The notes under the pieces are model-generated. The model ran no database searches. It saw only the letters and a program-made list of their open reading frames with translations, and was not told the DNA's origin. From Hoplostethus atlanticus (taxonomy: Eukaryota > Chordata > Actinopteri > Trachichthyiformes > Trachichthyidae), in the NCBI GenBank assembly GCA_034670405.1, contig JAXDDX010000172.1:682001-746000 (forward strand): 64,000 nt of DNA, given 5' to 3'. The position numbers were made by a program, and so were the translations under genes. Each line of letters begins with the position of its first letter. Position 1 is the first letter of the stretch. Positions 55,606 through 64,000 of this stretch are shown piece after piece.

Positions 55606-58199
55606 GCTATGTTAGCATGCTACCTTCTGTGCCAAAGTTTTAGATTTTGTTGTGGTATTTTCATATTTGGTGAGAAATATGCCATCTTGGTGTGCCTAAA
55701 GCTCTAGGGGACAGGGCAGAGTTTTCAAAATCTCAAGTATGATGAGAATACTGAAAAATTTAAAAATCATTGGGTCTGCAGCATGCATTTTTTAGAGAAC
55801 ATGAAGACTGAGTTGATTGGGGCCATTGACAACAAAATGAAAACCTGTCGAAGTTCCCTGTATTTCCCTGATGCAGCACTGATGGAGGCGAACTGGGTGG
55901 GGTAGTCAGAGCAGGTAAGTTAGCAAAATAACTAGCTAGCTAGCTACAAGTTACAGCTATGGTGGTTTCTGCTACTAACACGGTCACCTTCCCAAAACCA
56001 TTCAAGTTTGCTAAACTCCTATTCAAAAACTATATATAAAAATATAACTTCATAATCGCTATTTCCTCTCTCAGGATACCTATCCAACTGCACAGCCTCA
56101 GAAACTTGGACGTTAGCAGCAACTACAAGTACCAGCATCTCAGTTCAACCTGGAACATCAGAGGTAAGATGACTATTCAGCTGCTGATATTTAAATGTAT
56201 TATAATATGTAGTTGATCTGTGGAACCGAAATTATAAAAATTAGTGCTATTTTCATGTATGCTGGTGTATGTATTGTTTCGTGGGTGGGTGTCGTTACTG
56301 GTAGCAGGACTGGATATGGTCGTCTTTTGTTGATCATGTGTTCACTCTGTCGGTGCATTCACACAAGTTGTAGTCGGGGTATCTTTGCAATAGCTGGCTT
56401 CATAAAACCAAACATTTGTCAATCCCGACTAACCGGTCTCATAAAGCTGGTTTTCAACTCGCTCTGTCAACCCAGGATTTTACAATCCAGCTATGAGCAT
56501 GTTCACATAAATCACAACAATAGCCAATTGCATGTAACATGGACAGATCCAAGGGAAAGAAATGGATTACAAACATTTTCTCTCAAGAACAATCTATTGT
56601 AATGAATAAGTATGAGCAATACAAAAAATACAACAGCGAAAAGTAACAGTTGCTACTACCAAGGCTAGAGAAGATTGCTGGAGGAAAATGCAGATTGTGT
56701 AATGCAGTGTAAATGTGTAGGTAAATAGGCTTATCACTGCCCGTCACTAAGGCACAGTGGGTATATTTCTCATTGATACAATATTGTGTCATCACATTGA
56801 GGCTGTGAAAAGTTAACAAGGTTAACCTCATATTCCTCAGGGCTGTGGTGATGGAATATGGGTTCAATATATAGTACCAATCACTCTCGGGAATCCTAAT
56901 ACATTTCAGCGCACTTAATATGCAACAGTAAATTGAATTAATTGTTGATAACTAACTAACCAGCTATTGTAAGCTACCCGCTATTCTATACAAGCCCTCT
57001 TTTATAGCCTGAAATACTACAAACATTTATTATATGTCTAATATAAGAAATCCTTACAGAAAGCAAATGTGTTCTGTTGGTCTCTAAACATCATTGACCT
57101 GCTAAGAACCCTCCTTGCCATCTGATAATTCAATATTATCCCTCTGTAAACTTGTTTTTTATTTGAATGCAATGGTTTTGTTCATATTTAGTTTTGTTAA
57201 TGGAATTGTTTCCAATAAATATGATTTAACAAGTCCACAGTATCCAATATCCTAAACATAGCCTGGTCCGGAGCAGGTTAGCTGTGCCAAATTACCATGG
57301 CTATCCATCCCGCTTGAGTGAGTCACCTTCATAAGAAGCTTGCTAACCCACTAATCTCACTTTGTGAGACAGGCCCCTGCTTGCCATTCTACATCACAAT
57401 GAAAATATTGTGAAGAAAAAACAACTAACCACCAGCACTGGTAAGTGATTCGTAGTAGGGTGACTTGAAACACAAACTACTCAAAAGCCTAGTCCTCTAA
57501 GCCCCTAAATGAGATTCCCAAATATTCATTCTCACTTTTCTAAATATCATTTCATAGTTACCATGATGTCATGTAGAATAGATAACCATTGCCCTTTTAC
57601 AGTGGATATCCAGTAATTACAGGCATAACCCGATATAAGGTTTAGGTCTACTGCCGGCAGTCCAAACAGTAGGTGATTAAGACAAGCCTCAGTGTCTGAT
57701 TTTTATTTTTTAAAGCCAGAGCTGAATTATCATTTGATTTCATGGTGACTGCTTTTTATGCACGTGAACATGGTTCTCTCATACCAGAAACTTTTGCATC
57801 CTTTGGTATGGCATTTTATGACACTGGCAGGTGCTATATGACGCTTTTGTGATTGACTCAACTCAATCTGTATTTACTATGTCCACAAACTTCCATAATC
57901 ATGCCCCACACAAGTGAATTATGCAACTATATAATTAGAATCAATGATAATATTATCAGATGGCAATTTAGAAGAAAGTGTGGTGCTGATAGACGTATGG
58001 CAGTCTTAACCACTTCCCATGTGCATAGCGTTCATTGACTTTGTTTGTTAAATCCCTCTAGAGGGAATTTGTTGTTAAAAAAAATAAAATGGCCTAAACC
58101 ATATTATCTATCTCTCTATCTTACCACCTACAGTATTAGTATTTGAGCATCTATGATGGTTGTCCAAGAATTTGCACATTACCAATACTCTGATTACCT
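55606..58199. other. Long stretch with nothing recognised
   Basis: AT-rich. The ORF of 129 codons near 56213-56602 has no family signature that I can see. A run AACTAGCTAGCTAGCTAC lies at about 55930. No gene supported. Confidence 0.4.
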
Positions 58200-58215
58200 G
58201 GACACATTAAAACCT

Positions 58216-58675
58216 TGTGGTAAAACAGTCCTGCTGTGGCGGTGGTATGGCGAAGGAAAACCAGACAAGTCCTGCTTGTGGTGAAAAATGAACAGTAGAT
58301 TTATTAGAACGTGCAGGGGAGTGGGGAGGAGGCGAAAGGGAACTCCGATTCTTCCCGGACCAGGGGAGCAGTCTAGGTGGAGTTGCTGTGGTGTGCGTAC
58401 TAAATCCAGGGTCATACACAAGGCAATCAAATCAGCGTTAATACTCTCTCCTATTTTCCACACCACCTCAGAGATCCGGTCTGCTTGCCTCCGTCAACCA
58501 CCTTCCTCTCTCCCTCCTCCTGCTGCCCTGGAGGTCTTATAGGGCTTGCCAGGTTGATCACTGATACGAGGCAGCTGTGTTCCCTCCAGGACCTGAGGAG
58601 TTGACAGGGATAGAACTGCTTGTTGATTAGCATGCCCAGCTGGCACCGGTTAGGGAAGGGGTGTCTGGGCTTACA
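58216..58675 (-). mobile_element. Probable LTR of a gypsy element
   Basis: On the minus strand it begins TGTAAGCCCAGACACCCC, has a CTATAAGACCTCCAGGGCAG promoter-like box, then AATAAATCTACTG as poly(A) signal, and ends near TTTTACCACA. It sits directly after the RNase H fragment, so it is likely the 3' LTR. Confidence 0.6.
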
Positions 58676-58759
58676 TTGGTGGTGCTGCTAGCCCAACTCA
58701 CCACATATCCTTCCACCCAGCTCCCTGTCCCAGCAGGGAGCTGCAGCCCAGAGGCACTC

Positions 58760-58975
58760 ATCTCTTCTGGAGAGGCTGTCAGCATTGCTGTGCAGCCTCG
58801 TGGGGCAATGCTCCACTTTGAAGTCGAAGTTCTGCAGCTCCAGGAACCACCGGGTGACTCTCGCATTCTTCCCCTGGTTGACATACAACCATTTCAGGGG
58901 GGCATGGTCTATAACAAGAGTGAACTTCCTCCCCAACAGGTAGTATCGCAGTTCATGCATTGCCCCCAACTCTTC
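58760..58975 (-). pseudogene. Ty3/gypsy RNase H domain fragment
   Basis: MHELRYYLLGRKFTLVIDHA with PLKWLY, ARVTRWFLELQNFDFKV and NADSLSRRDE are the classic end of a gypsy RNase H. Integrase is missing between it and the LTR, so an internal deletion has occurred. Confidence 0.85.
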
Positions 58976-60175
58976 TACAGTTATCTGAATTGCTCTCTAA
59001 TGCTGCTTCGTGAAATACCCCCGGACAGTATCGCAACCAAAACAATGAGCCAAAGGACACAAAATAAGATTAAAGTGCTGAGACATGGAAAGTGTCTACT
59101 ACTCTTGCAAAGTTACCTTAGCAAGTTTAGTATGTTAGCCAGCCAGATGGAATCACAAGCTACCAACCACAACATTGCAACTAATGTTCTAAAACTGCAG
59201 GGACTGGAGGGCGAACAAATGTTACCATAAACATCATATAAACCTAAACGTGGGATAACTTGGTTTATTTACTATGGTCATCCATCTGGCTCATGTTAGC
59301 TCACTATGTAACTAGCTACACGATTGGCCACATTTAGCCTTCAATGTCTAAGACCACATTACTTGATGTTAGCCATGTCAGTTAGCAATGTTGTAAAAAT
59401 ATGTACTTACTGTACAGTCATCTGCCTTCTCGGACCGTTTTGCTCAGGTTGCCTTTTTCTGAAAAATGTCTCCAAAACTCCTTTAAATGTGTATGGAAAC
59501 TTTCTTGGCCTGTTACACACACTCCTGGATCTCCTTCTTGATTTGACATTAAACAACTACACCACCAGTCACTGTTTGGTCGGTTCTATGTCTGCCAGCC
59601 ACTGTACCTTCTTCTTGGCCAGTAAGAGTTTAGTTGTTCGAGTTGAAATTTTCCACCCTGTTCACCATCCCGAAGTGGAGACGAGAATCCAGGAAAAGAA
59701 AGCCTGTTGTTTCCATTAGTTTGAATGATTTTTGGAGCATCCCACAGCCTGCCTGAGACACATAGCTAGTGTCATCCAATAGCATGTGTTTGTGAGGACT
59801 GATTGATAGAGATAAGGTTTTAAAAACATGGCGTAATATCCATTTAACTACCTTGGATACTGCACTGACAAGCAGAGCATGATCCACAAATGCTGAGCTG
59901 CAGCAGGTCAAACACTTTGTGACTAATGGGTGGCCCAAGTACTAATGTGCCAGTCAAGGTAAAGCCTACTACATGTCCAGACACCACCTTACAAACTGAA
60001 AGGGTCTATTATTGTAGAACAAGGCATTGCAAAATACTGCAAGCAAGCTTAGTACAGTGTATGGTGGCCTGCAATAAGTAAGCATATTCAGGAAGTAGGC
60101 TAGTTAACACATGCAGTGTCAGATGTCCAAACCTACTCGGAGCAGCGAACCTCTGATCACTACTCCACTCCCCAC
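58976..60175. other. Stretch with nothing recognised
   Basis: No clear termini or protein signatures. Confidence 0.4.
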
Positions 60176-60246
60176 ACGCCCAAGAGGAGGTCTCCCTCGG
60201 AAAAGAGATTTCAATCTCAAGGGACTTCCTGGTTAAATAAAGGTAT
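60176..60246 (+). mobile_element. LINE 3' tail, 5'-truncated
   Basis: AAAGAGATTTCAATCTCAAG and TTCCTGGTTAAATAAAGGT resemble the end of the LINE at 5842-6744. Confidence 0.55.
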
Positions 60247-60899
60247 AATGATCGCATTTTAATACCAGGGTCCCATTTCACATACAGGACTAAGTCAGTT
60301 AACCAGATTAGTTTATGTAAAAGCCACCAGGTGAAATCACACATCCAACAGCAGAAATTAGCGCACCATTTGTAAGAGAGGTTCTTGTCGATGAAGGAGC
60401 AATCATTGTAAGGAGAGCATTGAGAACTCCAGCAATGAATAGGAGGCACAGTTGCAAATCCCTGACCGTGACAAACGCTGTGTATTGGGCTCCACTTCTT
60501 TGCGACAGGCACATTTTTATAAATTGTTGGCGATGCTGAAAATATCAGCAAAGCCACAGTATGCTATCAGAAAAGTCTACCTGGCATTCAAAAGGCTGGT
60601 CCCCCCCCCAGTCTTCTTCTTGTTGGCTACATTAAGATCGTTTTGAGAGGTAACCACTTACTTGGACATTACCCAGTTGAATATGTAGAATTGCAATAAA
60701 GACCTGTTTGCACATTTATTTATTTTTTTATTTGATTTTCACCTGCTGCCAGGTCCTTTTGTTGCCACTGCCGGATGCCCTGGGAAGTAATTAGAAATAT
60801 TATTTTTAATGTTTCAATATGGTGACATTATCAGAAACCACAAGAGTCCAAATATTAGAGGCTAACCACCACTTTAAAATTTTGCAGAATTAAATTAGC

Positions 60900-61040
60900 C
60901 ACAGTCTTTAGTGAATAAAAGTCTTCTTATGCATTTAATTTATCTGCAATTCTCTGCCAGGCTTCCTCCCTCAATCTAGCTGCTCATCAAGAATTCTATT
61001 TCTGCTTCATAAGCCTCAATGAGTTCTTGCTCTGTAGAGC
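60900..61040 (-). pseudogene. Possible Myb/SANT-like transposon fragment
   Basis: The minus strand reads STEQELIEAYEAEIEFL, then in another frame REEAWQRIADKLNA, which resembles the Myb-like partner of Harbinger elements. Very short; tentative. Confidence 0.3.
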
Positions 61041-62384
61041 TGGAAAAAAAAGAACCCTCTCTTGCTTTTCCATGATTTTGGAAGTCTACAACCACAAAAC
61101 AAAATAAAGCAATATAAAAAGGTTACATTATGAGAATAAGGGAATTATTGTTTTTGGCAATTTCAATATGTTACGTGATCTTTCAAACGGTAGTCTCGCC
61201 TTGTGTCCATATAAGGAGTGTGATCCTGTTTTTGCCGTTCAATTCATCTCAATAATCTTAATCTTATTTTAATGCTGGATTGTCTAATCTAGGGCTGCAA
61301 CTAATGATTATTTTCATAATCGACAACAATTACTTTACCAAAAACACACATTTTTCAAAGGAAAATATTAAAACTTCATTGCATATTAACAAAACAAATC
61401 AAAACAAGCAATTTAAACTAGACTGAACAAAGCCAGTACTAGGGGCTAGTACTGGCAGGTAATGAGAACCACATTCTCAGAGATAATACTTTTAAATAAA
61501 ACAAATAATAAATCATACAAAAATGAATAAATAATTTTTAAGTGCAAATGGTTTGAAGGAAAGCATCCATACGGCTTTGTTTTTACTAGAGTAAGGGAAA
61601 CAAAAAGGAAATGTCAGTATTGAGTTTTAGAGTTGCACACCAAATGTAACAATGGTATGGGTGAGTATGCAATTGTCAGTCATTTTTAAAAAATCTATTT
61701 GACCTATTGCCTTAAAATAATACAACACATTTACAAGATATTTAAAGGGGTCATATTATGGAAAACGGCTTATTCCTGGCGCTTATACATGTTCCACAGG
61801 AAATCATTTACCTAAGTAGCTGAGAAAATTTGAAATCTGGAAGTCAACCCGTTTTTCTGTATTTTCCTTTTTCCAAAAACGGTGCCAAAGATAGGAGAAA
61901 AACAGGCCGTTTCAGAAAGTAGCTTGGACGCTTTGGACGTCATAACGGGCGCTTCTTAACATAATCCAGCCCCTCTCAGAGCATGCCCATGCCCAGGTGA
62001 ACAACCAATCCCATTTACCTCGTCTCAAAATGCAGCTCACGGCAGCGCCGCAAGCCGTTGCTTATGGTGCATTCCATTGTACTTGGAAATCGATAATTCA
62101 GAGTCGGTATTCCTAACTTCCAATCTAAATGTGTTCCAGTGCATCTGCTCGGGAAAACATAATCGCCCGCAGCAAACTCATGTTTGTATGGCAAGTCTCA
62201 GAATGTTACAAGCATCTAAACTCAACATCAACTACTACAGCGCCATTAGTGAATAGAATCAGCGCATATCACATTCGGACACCGTTTTTTCCGAGTATAC
62301 AGGAATGCACCATTATTTTGCGACCAGGGAAGCTAAAACAACAACATATCTACGGCGATATATCAACTCTCCAGTTATTATTTT

Positions 62385-62580
62385 GTAGGATGCAGGCAGC
62401 AACATAGATCCAGTCTCCCAACACGTGAAAATGCCAGGACAGAGCGGATTAATTTTATTTTTAACGGCAACGGCTAGTTTTTTCTGTGTGTGATGATCAC
62501 TCCTCACACTGCTTGAGCAACGGCAGGATTAGCATCTAAATTGAAGCTTAAAGATGGAGCAATTCATAAGGTACGTGGCC
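62385..62580 (+). pseudogene. THAP zinc finger, decayed (copy C)
   Basis: Same codons as in copy B (GCRQQHRS, WINFIF-like, VCDDH), with a short deletion and the same frameshift before SKLKLKDGAIHK. Confidence 0.6.
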
Positions 62581-62624
62581 CATCTGCAAAATTGGAATCT
62601 GTAAGTGTCACCATGTTTTGATTT

Positions 62625-62970
62625 TTACATTACATTACATTACAGTCATTTAGCAGACGCTTTTATCCAAAGCGACTTACAATAAGTGCATTCAACATAG
62701 GTAGGCAAGAAAACTACTAGTCACCAGAAATCGTAAGTGCATTTCCTTCCTAAACAAGCAACTAAGAGCATAACTAGTGTTAAGGTAAGAGTGCAATAAG
62801 TTAGCAACCTACTATATCTTAAACAAATGAGACAAATAAGATAATCAAATAAACAAGAGCTAAGACAAATAAGTGAACCAAATAAGCAAGAGCTAAGACA
62901 AATAAGTGTATCAAATGAACAGGAGCCAATAAACAAGAGCTCAGACACATAATTGACGATTGATTGTAAA
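62625..62970 (-). mobile_element. 5'-truncated L2 LINE with 7-bp target duplication
   Basis: TTGATTT is found at 62618-62624 and 62971-62977; copy B has the empty site. The minus strand matches the 3' region of the LINE at 29.9-30.11 kb (TTTAGGAAGGAAATGCACTT) and continues to TAAGTCGCTTTGGATAAAAG and a (TGTAA)n end. Confidence 0.9.
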
Positions 62971-63452
62971 TTGATTTAATTTACCAAATTAGTCTGGTTA
63001 GTATATTCGACTGCTGGTTAGCTAACGAGCTAGCGGGGCTAGCCACGGGCTTGTTGGGCGTGGAAGAAGTAAGAAAACTAAAGCTGGAGTCATTAAAAGT
63101 AAAGTAAAAGTAAAGTTATTGGTTGGAGTCAGGACTCATCTTTAAGTTATTTGTTGGGACCAGTGTCTGTTTTATTAGTCTGTCGAACATGTCAGGCTCG
63201 GTAAACTTTAGCCACTATTAGTACAATCGCGTTTGGTTGTTTGGCTGCGCTGTTTGGATGCAAATAGACTGCATCCAATAATATATTGGCTAACTAGCTC
63301 AACAAAATTATCAATCCTAGCTTGTCTGCAAGTTGTATTCAATAAGCTTATGGACATGAGCCATAAACAGACCGGCTACAGCAGAGAGTGTTGCTCACAC
63401 ACACACATACACAAAACAAGTACAATATTACACAGAATTGTTATCATTGAGA

Positions 63453-63581
63453 AACTAAGTGGAACCGCTCAGCTGCCTCTTCCCATTCTGGGTCAGGCTC
63501 CGGCTCAAACATGTATGGTCTCAGTGTTGGTTCTGGAGCGGCCACAATGGTTATGGTAGATTTCTGCATCAAGCTTATTTG
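63453..63581 (-). pseudogene. Antisense PYMFEPE ORF (copy C)
   Basis: VAAPEPTLRPYMFEPEPDP and EWEEAAE match the copy B peptide. The ATG of copy B is altered here; an ATG further upstream (MQKSTIT) opens the frame instead. Confidence 0.5.
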
Positions 63582-63637
63582 TTTACCTTGAGCAGCATGA
63601 GCGCTCTGCTCTCCGCCTCCGCCAGGCGATTGCGTGT

Positions 63638-63711
63638 AGGTTGTATGTAATGAGCACTGCGCCTCACGGCGTGAGGCGGCCAATCAGAGCAGTGCTCATT
63701 ACATACAACCT
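63638..63711. repeat. Nested palindrome near the right end of copy C
   Basis: A perfect 21-bp inverted repeat (63638-63658 and 63691-63711) encloses a second perfect 8-bp stem with GGC loop (63660-63667 and 63671-63678). A CCAAT word lies between the inner stem and the right outer arm. Might be the promoter of the antisense ORF. Confidence 0.88.
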
Positions 63712-64000
63712 CCACACCCTCAAAACAGCCTGTTCTTTACAATGGAGAAAATGAGAGACTGAAACACACACCACAGAAGCTGGTTTTAGGATTTTTTTTT
63801 ATATAGACTTCACAAACGTCTTGTAAAGACCCCCAGGAACAGTTTAAATAGCCCAAAATGAGTACAATACCCACCCTTTAATGAGTAAACTGCCCCTTTA
63901 ATTTGGTCGGAGATGAAAACAAATCGTAAAACAACATGTTGCGCATCTCATCTGTACCACAAATCCATCACATTGTAAATTGAATTCTGTCCAGAAAATA

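Larger units (their letters stand above)
61746..63897 (+). mobile_element. TTAA-flanked THAP-type element (Kolobok-like), copy C
   Basis: TTAA at 61742-61745 and 63898-63901. The ends share AGGGG only. Same family as 46648-49710 and 11131-11635. It contains a decayed THAP finger (about 62385-62575), an L2 insertion (62625-62970), the antisense PYMFEPE ORF and a nested palindrome near the right end. Confidence 0.75.

Noticed and set aside
56213..56602. 129-codon ORF as a small receptor or membrane gene
   Set aside because: No start context, no family motif and no splice partners seen; likely chance.
58661..59230. 189-codon plus-strand ORF
   Set aside because: The first part is the antisense of the gypsy RNase H; the rest has no recognisable features.
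60009..60557. 182-codon minus-strand ORF, considered as a Harbinger transposase or host gene
   Set aside because: Some phrases look faintly like a HARBI1 core, but no frame gives the DDE motifs and the stretch includes a LINE tail antisense.
62129..62407. 92-codon ORF in copy C
   Set aside because: Non-coding region before the THAP exon; frame and sequence are not kept between copies.

Overview
The window is eukaryotic, almost certainly from a ray-finned fish. It holds one large intron-rich vertebrate gene on the minus strand, embedded in repeats typical of teleost genomes: Tc1/mariner, hAT, PIF/Harbinger, THAP-type TTAA elements, L2/Rex-like LINEs, a tRNA-derived SINE and Ty3/gypsy remnants. 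I do not name a species.

Host gene. All 21 coding exons of ap2b1 (beta-2 adaptin, the large beta subunit of the clathrin adaptor AP-2) lie on the minus strand from the ATG at 46576-46578 to the TGA at 2810-2812. The exon lengths add up to 2862 nt, or 953 residues plus stop, with every junction in phase. The hinge clathrin box falls at residues 631-635 and the appendage residues equivalent to human Y815, W841 and Y888 are present. A short 5' UTR segment sits at 46579-46597. The first non-coding exon and promoter were not found. The 3' UTR probably runs down towards a poly(A) signal at 865-870. Features worth attention are a GC-AG intron, two donors followed at +7/+8 by CA repeats, a frame-preserving pair of acceptors 39 nt apart, and a 42-nt cassette exon with a strong hairpin in the intron just after it.

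Layout. 1-2809: 3' UTR and downstream DNA. 2810-19213: coding exons 21 to 10 with short introns holding MITEs and a hAT BED-finger fragment. 19214-32845: one 13.6-kb intron filled with nested transposons, including an L2-type LINE (27.2-30.1 kb) and an inverted pair of an unclassified repeat family. 32846-46578: exons 9 to 1 with several TA- or TTA-flanked DNA transposons, among them a young-looking Tc1 (42112-43812) split by a LINE tail. 46600-64000: upstream DNA, mostly transposons. These include two long copies of a TTAA-flanked THAP-domain element, a hAT whose product resembles vertebrate CGGBP1 (50719-53275), a second hAT with a perfect 8-bp target duplication (53295-54653), and gypsy fragments.

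Interactions. The only gene I consider a working host gene is ap2b1; all other coding material is broken transposon genes. The mobile elements tell a connected story: a tRNA-Lys-like SINE ends in the same 3' tail as an L2 insertion in the window, several elements sit inside one another, and some lie within about 100 bases of ap2b1 splice acceptors. All calls come from reading the sequence and remembered family features; no alignment or database search was run.
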